From JBNKHG01 sp050290225 (lineage in GTDB: Bacteria; Pseudomonadota; Gammaproteobacteria; Pseudomonadales; Cellvibrionaceae): a stretch of 64,000 bases of DNA. The number at the start of each line of letters is the position of its first letter. The first letter of the stretch is position 1. The notes below the pieces were generated by a model. The model searched no databases, was not told the origin of the DNA, and saw only the letters and a list, made by a program, of their open reading frames with translations. A program made the translations under genes and the position numbers. Below are positions 17,675 through 25,179 of the stretch, one piece after another. The stretch is from positions 1 to 64,000 of the forward strand of contig JBNKHG010000023.1 of the NCBI GenBank assembly GCA_050290225.1, written 5' to 3'.

Positions 17675-17750
17675 CTCGTTTCCTCCCACAGGGGTCTTGC
17701 CTTAAGTAGAGCGCGACCGAATTGATAAAAAAAATCGGGTATGGTGCTGA

Positions 17751-18380
17751 TCAAGCCTTGAGTGCGGCTGCGGTTTTCGCCAGCGCTTCAATTTCGTCCC
17801 AGGCTTCAGCGTTTACCAAGTCATTCGGCGCCATCCAGGAGCCTCCCACACAAGCCACATTCGGCAACGACAAGTAACTCATCGCGTTGTCAGGGTTGAT
17901 GCCACCCGTGGGACAGAAAGTCAGTTGCGGCAAAGGACCACCGATAGACTTCAACATGGGGACACCACCCGCAGCTTCGGCGGGGAAAAATTTCAAATGG
18001 GTAAAACCCTTTTCCAGCAACACCATGGCTTCCGACGGAGTTGACACGCCAGGCAGCATGGGCACGCCACACTGGGCGGCGGCATCCGCCAGGGTTGGCG
18101 TAGTTCCCGGGCTAACCAGGAATGTCGCTCCCGCAGCCAGGGCCGCCTCCAGATCCTTCTCATTGACAATGGTGCCGGCGCCGACCATGGCTTCCGGCAT
18201 GGCTTCCTTGATCGCCTGGATCGCATCCAGCGCTACCGGAGTGCGCAGAGTGATCTCCAGTGCCTTCAGTCCACCGCTGGTCAGAGCCTTGGCCAGCGGC
18301 ACTGCATGCTCGAGTTTGTCGATTACCATTACCGGTACCACAGGTGCGGCTGTCATTACTTGTTCAACAGTCAGCGTCAT
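17751..18380 (-). CDS. eda: KDPG aldolase (2-dehydro-3-deoxyphosphogluconate aldolase)
   Basis: Class I aldolase of 209 aa that splits KDPG into pyruvate and glyceraldehyde-3-phosphate. Seen motifs: LEITLRTP, VGAGTIVN, the Schiff-base lysine in THLKFFPAE, and CPTGGINPDN. The length matches the trimeric family. It follows glk by 62 nt in the operon and acts directly on the product of Edd. ATG 18380 is the only sensible start. Confidence 0.96.
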   Translation of the reverse strand: MTLTVEQVMTAAPVVPVMVIDKLEHAVPLAKALTSGGLKALEITLRTPVALDAIQAIKEAMPEAMVGAGTIVNEKDLEAALAAGATFLVSPGTTPTLADAAAQCGVPMLPGVSTPSEAMVLLEKGFTHLKFFPAEAAGGVPMLKSIGGPLPQLTFCPTGGINPDNAMSYLSLPNVACVGGSWMAPNDLVNAEAWDEIEALAKTAAALKA

Positions 18381-18442
18381 GTCTCATTTCCTGTTTTTAT
18401 CAAATCTAAAGATCTTAAATTGGGATGTCCCATTCGAGAAAA

Positions 18443-19438
18443 TTACTCGATCGACACACCACAATTTTCCAACCAGGCGGCTGCACCGATCAACGCCGGG
18501 TTCTTATGCACGATCAAGACTACGGAGATATCTTCCAGGTAGCTGGAGATCACGCCCTTGGCCTTAAAACGCGCTACAAAGTCACTGTTCAAAAGATATT
18601 CCTTCATGCGCGGAAGAATGCCGCCGCCAAGATAAACTCCCCCCTTGGCGCCATAGGTAAGTGCGACATCGCCACAGACACTGCCAAGCACACCGCAGAA
18701 TATATCTAATGTCTCCCGGGCCAGATCGACGTCCGCCAGATCACCGCGATCGTTCAGGGCAGCCTCGGTAATCTGGCTGGGCTGAATGTCATCACACTGG
18801 CGCTGCTCCAGCGTCGCCAATGCACGATAGATATTCACCATGCCGGCACCGGACAAAAGATTTTCCGCACTGACATAGCCGAATTTTTTCTGTAGCTCCT
18901 TATAGACATTGATCTCTCGGTCTGTTTGCGGCGAATAGGCGCGATGTCCGCCCTCACTCGGCAAGGGCGACCAATTCCCGCCATTGTGAACCAGGGCCGC
19001 CACGCCCAACCCGGTACCCGGACCGACAATGGCCTTGGTGGCCAGTGTGCCTGGCTCACCCGCATAGATCTGCAAACAATCATCGGGGCCCAAATGGGTC
19101 ACAGAACAGGCCAGCGCGGCGAAGTCGTTGATCACTTCCAGGCGCTTCAACGCAAACCGTTCACAGGTTTCAGCAATGGAAAAAACCCAATCAACATTGG
19201 TCAACTGCACCTGGTCAGAACTCACCGGTCCCGCCACTGCAATGCATGCGTACTGCGGGAGCGGCCCACCCATACTGGACAGATAGGCATCGAAACAGGC
19301 TGCAAAAGTATCGAAATCCGCTGTGGAAAACTCCCGCTGTTGTGATAAGGCGTACTCCCCCGTTTCCGGGTTACGATCTGTTACCAGGCTGAAACGGGCG
19401 TTGGTGCCGCCAATATCTGCCACAATCCAAGGAAACAT
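18443..19438 (-). CDS. glk: Glucokinase (ROK-independent bacterial Glk)
   Basis: Phosphorylates glucose with ATP to glucose-6-phosphate, feeding Zwf in the same operon. The reading frame is longer, but ATG 19438 (331 aa) puts the phosphate-binding motif VADIGGTNARFSL right at the N-terminus as in E. coli Glk (321 aa). Further motifs are INDFAAL and the glycine-rich GPGTGLGVA. It begins 65 nt after edd. Its presence implies that free glucose enters without phosphotransferase phosphorylation. Confidence 0.94.
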   Translation of the reverse strand: MFPWIVADIGGTNARFSLVTDRNPETGEYALSQQREFSTADFDTFAACFDAYLSSMGGPLPQYACIAVAGPVSSDQVQLTNVDWVFSIAETCERFALKRLEVINDFAALACSVTHLGPDDCLQIYAGEPGTLATKAIVGPGTGLGVAALVHNGGNWSPLPSEGGHRAYSPQTDREINVYKELQKKFGYVSAENLLSGAGMVNIYRALATLEQRQCDDIQPSQITEAALNDRGDLADVDLARETLDIFCGVLGSVCGDVALTYGAKGGVYLGGGILPRMKEYLLNSDFVARFKAKGVISSYLEDISVVLIVHKNPALIGAAAWLENCGVSIE

Positions 19439-19503
19439 AACTATCAGTACTCCAAATGACTTGCGGGCGAGGTTTGCCCTTCCTTCAATTAATCCGCGAA
19501 CAA

Positions 19504-21327
19504 TTAGTCTGCGAGGCTCATGACACAACTGGCGCCGGTTTCGGCGGAGCTTGCATTTTTCCGGAACAGCGAAAAGAGTTCCCGCCCCATACCATGAGAC
19601 TGCTCAAGGGTGTTGACCGCAGCCGGAATACGGCTTGCCAGCTCTTCTGCTGAAACCAGCAGTTCCACTGTACCAGCCTCGGCATCCAGTCGAATTCGAT
19701 CGCCGTTACGCACTTTGGCCAGGGGACCCCCGTCCGCGCATTCCGGTGTCATATGGATAGCGGCAGGCACCTTACCCGAGGCGCCGGACAGGCGACCGTC
19801 GGTAACAAGCGCCACTTTAAAGCCCTGGTCCTGCAAAACGGCCAGGGGCGTCATCAATTTGTGCAGCTCCGGCATGCCGTTACTTTTAGGCCCCTGGTAT
19901 CGTACAACCGCGATAAAGTCCCGCTGCAATTCACCGGCTTTAAAGGCAGCATTGAGTTCCAGCTGACTGTCAAAGACCTGTGCCGGTGCTTCGACAAACC
20001 GGTGGGTCTCTTTCACTGCTGACACTTTGATCACACCGCGCCCCAGATTACCCGCCAGGGTTTTCAAACCGCCGTCCAGGCTGAAAGGATCTGCCGCCGA
20101 ACGTAAAATGTCTGTATCCAGGGATTCGACAGGCGCGTCGCGCCAGCTGAGCACACCCTCAGTGAGCATGGGTTCGGTTCGGTAATTTTCCAGACCGCGC
20201 TGATCGGCGACGCCGATAATGTCGCTATGCAACAGGCCGGCATCCATCAGAGTGGCCATCAAGAAACCCATGCCGCCCGCAGCCTGAAAATGGTTGATAT
20301 CCGCTGTACCGTTAGGGTAGATGCGAGTCAACAGGGGTACGACGTCAGACAGATCGGAAAAGTCTTCCCATCTCAACGCAATTCCCGCTGCCTTGGCTAT
20401 GGCGATCAAATGAATCGTATGGTTGGTGGAACCGCCGGTGGCCAGGAGACCAATCACACCGTTGACGATAGCCTTTTCATCCACCAATTCACCAATGGGG
20501 CGGAAGTCATCGCCCTGGGCGGTAAACTTCAGCACCTGTTGGGCCGCTTGCGCTGTCAGCGCATCACGCAAAGGGGTATAGGGATTGATGAAAGAGGAAC
20601 CCGGCAGGTGCAGCCCCATTATTTCCATCAGCATTTGGTTACTGTTGGCAGTGCCGTAAAAAGTACAGGTCCCGGCGCTGTGGTAGGAGGACGACTCTGC
20701 CTCCAGCAACTCTTCACGACCTACTTTACCTTCGGCAAACAACTGGCGAACGCGCGCTTTTTCGCTATTCGGCAGACCGGAAGTCATGGGCCCGGCAGGT
20801 ACGAACAGGGCCGGCAAGTGGCCAAAGGAGAGCGCCCCGATCAACAGTCCCGGGACAATCTTGTCGCAGACGCCGAGGTATAGCGCAGCATCGAACATAT
20901 CGTGCGACAGGGCAATGGCCGTACTCATCGAAATCAGGTCACGACTGAACAGGGACAGATCCATTCCCGGCAAACCCTGAGTTACCCCGTCGCACATCGC
21001 TGGTACACCCCCGGCAAACTGGGCTACAGCCCCCTGTTCTTTTACGGCATTTTTGATAATAGCCGGGGCGTGTTCGAAAGGCTGGTGTGCCGACAGCATG
21101 TCGTTGTAGGCGGACACAATGGCAACATTGGCCTTTGGCGTTTCACGTAGAGTTTGCTTGTCGTCGGCGCCACAGGCAGCAAATCCGTGGGCCAGGTTGC
21201 CACAAGGCAGGTTCATGCGCTTCGGCCCGCCTTCAGCGGCTGCTCGAATGCGCGCGAGATACTGCGAGCGGGAATCGCGGCTGCGTTCACAAATGCGTTC
21301 TGTTACTTCCAGAATTCGGTTGTGCAT
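19504..21327 (-). CDS. edd: Phosphogluconate dehydratase
   Basis: Iron-sulfur dehydratase of the IlvD/Edd family that turns 6-phosphogluconate into KDPG. The 607-aa length equals the usual Edd size (E. coli 603). It has the cluster cysteines in NLPCGNL, PAMCDGVTQG and SAGTCTFYGTANSN, and the family motif DGRLSGASGKVPAAIH near the C-terminus. ATG 21327 is 18 nt from the pgl stop. It is the committed step of the pathway encoded here. Confidence 0.96.
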   Translation of the reverse strand: MHNRILEVTERICERSRDSRSQYLARIRAAAEGGPKRMNLPCGNLAHGFAACGADDKQTLRETPKANVAIVSAYNDMLSAHQPFEHAPAIIKNAVKEQGAVAQFAGGVPAMCDGVTQGLPGMDLSLFSRDLISMSTAIALSHDMFDAALYLGVCDKIVPGLLIGALSFGHLPALFVPAGPMTSGLPNSEKARVRQLFAEGKVGREELLEAESSSYHSAGTCTFYGTANSNQMLMEIMGLHLPGSSFINPYTPLRDALTAQAAQQVLKFTAQGDDFRPIGELVDEKAIVNGVIGLLATGGSTNHTIHLIAIAKAAGIALRWEDFSDLSDVVPLLTRIYPNGTADINHFQAAGGMGFLMATLMDAGLLHSDIIGVADQRGLENYRTEPMLTEGVLSWRDAPVESLDTDILRSAADPFSLDGGLKTLAGNLGRGVIKVSAVKETHRFVEAPAQVFDSQLELNAAFKAGELQRDFIAVVRYQGPKSNGMPELHKLMTPLAVLQDQGFKVALVTDGRLSGASGKVPAAIHMTPECADGGPLAKVRNGDRIRLDAEAGTVELLVSAEELASRIPAAVNTLEQSHGMGRELFSLFRKNASSAETGASCVMSLAD

Positions 21328-21345
21328 AACGTTAATCTCGTCTCT

Positions 21346-22065
21346 TTAATTCGGTGCCCAATAAACATCCACCGGCACTTGCGATTGTTGCAAAACGGCT
21401 CTTACAGGCATCTCAGCGATATCATCGCCCGCCTTCGCCGCCTCGTATATCCGGCGCTTTTCCTCTCCGGAAATCAGCAGCACCAGACGCTCGGCTTTCA
21501 GTAAACCGGCCAGACTCAATGACATTCTTTCCGTAATAGCACCCGTCACTTCACTTTGATGGGCGACAATATCCACACATATCGGTGCCGCTTCGACATC
21601 CAGGGCCAAATCCAGTCCCTGGGCATGAGGAAAGAGCGACGCCGTATGACCGTCGCTGCCCATTCCCAACAAACACAGGCTCCAGGGTTGAGGCAGTTCG
21701 TTGTAGGCCTGGACGCACAACTCCCGACCACCCGCGGCAGTAGACGCCGAATTTTTCATGCCGACAAATTCGGCTCTGGCCGCTTTGTTGGTTAACAGGG
21801 TGCGACGGATAAAGGCCTCATTGCTCTTGTCGTGATCGCACGCTACCCAGCGTTCATCGACCAGCGCCAGGGTAATTTTCTCCCAGGGCAAATCGGCGCA
21901 GGATAGTGCGCGGTACAGAGGCTCGGGCGAGCTACCCCCGGACACCAACAGACTGATCCGGTCCCGCTGCTGCAACGCCGCCTGCAACAGGCTCATGCAA
22001 TCTTCCTGCAAGGCCGCCTGCATCTCTTCACGGCTGTCGAAAAAAAACTCTTTTAACAATGTCAC
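21346..22065 (-). CDS. pgl: 6-phosphogluconolactonase
   Basis: Hydrolyses 6-phosphogluconolactone, the Zwf product, to 6-phosphogluconate. It belongs to the DevB/Pgl type (NagB fold): LLVSGGSSPEPLY, LALVDERWV and LCLLGMGSDGHTASLFP are clear. No ATG begins the frame. GTG 22065 (239 aa, protein MTLLKEFFF...) is preferred; TTG 22086 and TTG 22059 are alternatives. A 16-bp tandem duplication sits between the zwf stop and this start and may have altered the ribosome binding site. Confidence 0.93.
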   Translation of the reverse strand: MTLLKEFFFDSREEMQAALQEDCMSLLQAALQQRDRISLLVSGGSSPEPLYRALSCADLPWEKITLALVDERWVACDHDKSNEAFIRRTLLTNKAARAEFVGMKNSASTAAGGRELCVQAYNELPQPWSLCLLGMGSDGHTASLFPHAQGLDLALDVEAAPICVDIVAHQSEVTGAITERMSLSLAGLLKAERLVLLISGEEKRRIYEAAKAGDDIAEMPVRAVLQQSQVPVDVYWAPN

Positions 22066-22080
22066 TCGCCCCTTTACTCC

Positions 22081-22112
22081 AGGCAATACCTACTCCAGGC
22101 AATACTTACTCC
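22081..22112. repeat. 16-bp tandem duplication at the zwf-pgl junction
   Basis: AGGCAATACCTACTCC is followed directly by AGGCAATACTTACTCC (one difference). The second copy contains the zwf stop codon (TAA on the minus strand, 22106-22108). It spaces the two genes without changing either protein core. Confidence 0.8.
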
Positions 22113-23563
22113 CGGAACCACTCCCGGCCCTCGCGGGCCAGCAACGCATCAGCGCCTGCGGGCCCCCAGGTACCGGCGGCGTAGCTCTCGGGTTTACTGC
22201 CACTTTCAGCCCAGGCTTCCAGCATGGGATCCAACCACAACCAAGCCTGTTCCACTTCGTCACGGTGGGCAAACAGGGTGGGGTTGCCCTCAGCGACATC
22301 GAGCAACAAACGCTTGTAAGCATCCGGGGAGAAGTTCTCGTAGGTATCGGCAAAGTCGAGGTTGAGCGACACCGGTTTCAGCTTCATTTCACTGACGTGC
22401 AGCGCCTTGGTCATCAACGACAACTGGATACTCTCATCGGGCTGCAGTCGAATCACCAGACGATTGGGTTGCAGCTCGCCGGCACCTGATTCGTACACCG
22501 CATGCGACACCGGTTTAAACTGAATAACAATTTCGGCAAACCTTTCCTTCAAACGCTTTCCTGTGCGCAGGTAAAAAGGCACGCCAGCCCAGCGCCAGTT
22601 GTCGATATGTGCGCGAATGGCCACATAGGTTTCTGTCTGGCTGTCGGAACGACCCAGTTCTTTCAGGTAACCAGGCACCGCCTGGCCCATCAATTCGCCT
22701 CCCACATATTGGCCACGAACGGTATAGGTGCCGACATCGGAGCCACGGATAGGCCGCAACGCCTGCATAACCTTCACTTTTTCATTGCGGATATTGTCCG
22801 CGTTCATCTTGTTGGGAGGGTCCATTGCGATGAAGCACAGCAACTGCAGCAAGTGGTTCTGAACCATGTCTCGAAGGGCGCCGGCCTGGTCATAAAAGCT
22901 CGCTCGCCCTTCCAGACCCACCGTTTCAGAGAGTGTGATCTGGACATTGTCAACGGACTTGCCATCCCAAAGTTGCTCGAATATGACATTGGTAAACCGC
23001 ACCGCCAACAGGTTCTGCACTGTTTCCTTACCAAGGTAGTGGTCGATGCGGTAAATATTGTTTTCGGGGAAATACTTGGCCACCTGGGAGTTGATAACAC
23101 GCGCAGACTTAAGGTCGTAACCGATGGGTTTCTCCAGGACCACCCTCGCATTGTCGTCGACCAGGCCTTTATTGGCCAGGTGAGCGCAGGTGGTGCCGTA
23201 TAGACTGGGGGGAATCGCCATGTAGTAGATGCGTACCCGGTCTTCACGCTGTTTTAACAACGCGGCAAAATCGTCCCACTGATCATTGTACTCAGCCAGA
23301 TCCAGAAACACCGGACACAGGCGCTGGCAGAAACTGTCCCACTGCTGAGGGTCAAACTCCTCCGGCTTCAAGTGTGCCTGCAAGCCTTTGTGTACCTTCT
23401 CGATACAATCCTGCCCGGCGTTTTCACCTCGCGCGGACAGAATAACGCGACTGTCTTCTGGCAGTTGGCCCTCCAGTTGACAGCGGTACAGGGCCGGCAA
23501 CAACTTGCGGATGGAAAGGTCGCCAGTGCCACCAAAAATAACGATATCGAAGCTTTCGCTCAT
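22106..23563 (-). CDS. zwf: Glucose-6-phosphate 1-dehydrogenase
   Basis: Oxidises glucose-6-phosphate with NADP(+) and begins the operon zwf-pgl-edd-glk-eda. The 485-aa protein has the nucleotide motif IVIFGGTGDLSIRKLLPALY, EKPIGYDL, and the catalytic RIDHYLGKE with its His and Lys. ATG 23563 follows GGAGA by 8 nt. Its promoter (23629-23657) is overlapped by a LacI-type operator, so repression by the neighbouring LacI regulator is likely. Confidence 0.96.
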   Translation of the reverse strand: MSESFDIVIFGGTGDLSIRKLLPALYRCQLEGQLPEDSRVILSARGENAGQDCIEKVHKGLQAHLKPEEFDPQQWDSFCQRLCPVFLDLAEYNDQWDDFAALLKQREDRVRIYYMAIPPSLYGTTCAHLANKGLVDDNARVVLEKPIGYDLKSARVINSQVAKYFPENNIYRIDHYLGKETVQNLLAVRFTNVIFEQLWDGKSVDNVQITLSETVGLEGRASFYDQAGALRDMVQNHLLQLLCFIAMDPPNKMNADNIRNEKVKVMQALRPIRGSDVGTYTVRGQYVGGELMGQAVPGYLKELGRSDSQTETYVAIRAHIDNWRWAGVPFYLRTGKRLKERFAEIVIQFKPVSHAVYESGAGELQPNRLVIRLQPDESIQLSLMTKALHVSEMKLKPVSLNLDFADTYENFSPDAYKRLLLDVAEGNPTLFAHRDEVEQAWLWLDPMLEAWAESGSKPESYAAGTWGPAGADALLAREGREWFRE

Positions 23564-23628
23564 TACTTATTTCTCCAAATACTGCTGAGGCCACCTATGT
23601 ATGCGGTCCGGGGAGATGTACAGGGTTT

Positions 23629-23657
23629 ACTCTACGACAGAATGACAACGCTGTCAA
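23629..23657 (-). promoter_or_regulatory. zwf operon promoter with LacI-type operator
   Basis: Minus strand: TTGACA (23652-23657), 17 bp, TAGAGT (23629-23634). The operator TGACAACGCTGTCA (23643-23656) covers the -35 and part of the spacer, a position that suits repression. The operator and its flanks (23 bp in all) are identical to those at 13877-13899. The site also lies about 120 bp before mgsA on the other strand and could affect it. Confidence 0.75.
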
Positions 23658-23775
23658 TAATGGTGTAGAGTCCTCCCTCCGGGCGCCGGAATACGGTGCT
23701 TGGCGATAACCTGAGTCAATGACATACTTGTTTGCCATTGCCCATTCACCCGTGGATAGTCCTGTGGAGAGCCCC

Positions 23776-24231
23776 GTGGAATACACCCAAATCACCTCCC
23801 CCGCCCGCAAGCGCATTGCCCTGGTCGCCCACGACCACCAAAAACCCAAACTGATCGACTGGTGCCTCCGGCATAAAGAAACCCTGACCCGACACACCCT
23901 CTACGCCACAGGCACTTCGGGCAAACAGGTATCGACCTCCACCGGATTGGAAGTCCAAGGTTTGTTAAGCGGCCCTTTAGGGGGAGACCAGCAGATTGGA
24001 GCCAAAATCAGCGAAGGCGATATTGATATGCTGATTTTCTTTTGGGACCCGTTTGAACCCATGCCTCACGACCCGGACGTGAAAGCACTACTGCGTATCG
24101 CGGCGGTGTGGAATATACCCGTGGCCTGCAACCAGAGTTCAGCTGATATGTTGCTGTGCTCATCTCTTATGGATAAAGAATTTTCGCGGTCAATACCCGA
24201 CTATGAAAGTTATCTTTCCCAACGAGCCTAA
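23776..24231 (+). CDS. mgsA: Methylglyoxal synthase
   Basis: Turns dihydroxyacetone phosphate into methylglyoxal and phosphate, a bypass that relieves sugar-phosphate stress. The core has RIALVAHDHQK, YATGTSGKQV, LSGPLGGDQQIGAKI, the catalytic-Asp segment GDIDMLIFFWDP, and VACNQSSADM. GTG 23776 (151 aa, GGAG 6 nt before) gives the E. coli length (152). The frame is open from ATG 23719, and a 12-bp unit repeated three times (23749-23784) supplies three in-frame GTG codons, so the start is uncertain. It is divergent from zwf, which suits a role in sugar metabolism. Confidence 0.92.
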   Translation: MEYTQITSPARKRIALVAHDHQKPKLIDWCLRHKETLTRHTLYATGTSGKQVSTSTGLEVQGLLSGPLGGDQQIGAKISEGDIDMLIFFWDPFEPMPHDPDVKALLRIAAVWNIPVACNQSSADMLLCSSLMDKEFSRSIPDYESYLSQRA

Positions 24232-24431
24232 TCTAATCTCAATGCGCGCAGCTTTGGTATTACCCGCTTATGGAACGGTACCGCACCTCAAAGGCGGGTA
24301 CAGAGGTTGAGCGATTCAGCCCATCAATCAGACAAGCCGTTTTGCTTCAGGTATGATTACGGCTGGCAGCATGCCGCCAATAGCGGCGTCACACTGGCCG
24401 AAGGAAAACTAACACACCGGAGGTAATTTCC

Positions 24432-24839
24432 ATGAAGTATTGGCTGACCGCATTCGCGCTCTTACTTATCACCACAGCAACAGGCAGCTGGGCGGAAAAC
24501 AAAGCCCAGGCCTACATTATCTCGCCCACCAATGGTGCCACTGTCGCCAGCCCCGTCACTGTAAAATTTGGTTTAAAGGGCATGGGCGTTGCACCCGCGG
24601 GCATCGTCAAAGCCAATACCGGCCACCATCACCTGTTGATCGATCTGGATAAACTGCCCAACCTTAACCAACCCATTCCCAGCGACAAAAACCACCGCCA
24701 CTTTGGAGGAGGCCAGACCGAGGTCACCCTGGAACTGGCGCCAGGTACGCACACTTTACAGCTATTGTTGGGCGATGCCACACATGTGCCCCACAAACCG
24801 GCGGTGGTCTCGGAGAAGATTACCATAACGGTTGAATAA
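24432..24839 (+). CDS. Exported DUF4399 protein
   Basis: A 135-aa protein with a clear Sec signal peptide (MKYWLTAFALLLITTATGSWA, cleavage likely after residue 21). The mature part has the DUF4399 pattern: IISPTNGATVASPVTVKFGLKGMGVAPAG, then GHHHLLID and DKNHRHFGGGQTEV. The histidine clusters hint at metal binding, but no function is established for the family. GGAGG precedes the ATG. Periplasmic location is inferred from the signal. It is convergent with the DUF3094 gene. Confidence 0.85.
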   Translation: MKYWLTAFALLLITTATGSWAENKAQAYIISPTNGATVASPVTVKFGLKGMGVAPAGIVKANTGHHHLLIDLDKLPNLNQPIPSDKNHRHFGGGQTEVTLELAPGTHTLQLLLGDATHVPHKPAVVSEKITITVE

Positions 24840-24858
24840 GGCGGCCTAAGTGGATGCG

Positions 24859-25065
24859 CTAAACCACTCCGTGCATCCGGGCGATCCAATAGCTCAAGCC
24901 GCTCATGGCGGTCAGCACCACCAGGATCATAGCCATCAGCAGCCAGGGACGAAAGGGTTTGCGCTCAGTGGCGTACACCCCTCGACCAAGAACACGGTCG
25001 ACGCGCGCCTGATCTTCCGGGGTCAGTTGGGGAGGTTGGCTTTGGGTGGGGTTTGATGGTGACAT
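24859..25065 (-). CDS. Small DUF3094 membrane protein
   Basis: A 68-aa protein. A short Pro-rich head is followed by LTPEDQARVDRVLGRGVYATERKPFRPW and one transmembrane helix near the C-terminus (about residues 41-63). This layout is that of the DUF3094 family of gammaproteobacteria, whose role is unknown. ATG 25065 with AGGA 6 nt upstream is preferred over TTG 25071. It lies downstream of the acyl-CoA dehydrogenase gene, beyond that gene's terminator. Confidence 0.8.
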   Translation of the reverse strand: MSPSNPTQSQPPQLTPEDQARVDRVLGRGVYATERKPFRPWLLMAMILVVLTAMSGLSYWIARMHGVV

Positions 25066-25116
25066 TGGCAATCCTGATTAGCAGTCCGCTACACCATTTA
25101 ACAAAATCTTTTCCGT

Positions 25117-25149
25117 AAAAAAAAGCCCTGCGAACGGCGATCGCGGGGC
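25117..25149 (-). terminator. Terminator of the acyl-CoA dehydrogenase gene
   Basis: Minus strand: GCCCCGCGA, a short loop, then TCGCAGGGC (one C-A mismatch), followed directly by TTTTTTTT. It lies 31 nt after the stop codon of the dehydrogenase gene. Confidence 0.8.
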
Positions 25150-25179
25150 CCAATCGAGTGAAAGCAGAATTATTCCAGA

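Noticed and set aside
16670..17725. 351-codon plus-strand frame opposite gap
   Set aside because: Antisense to a highly conserved gene; no motif of its own.
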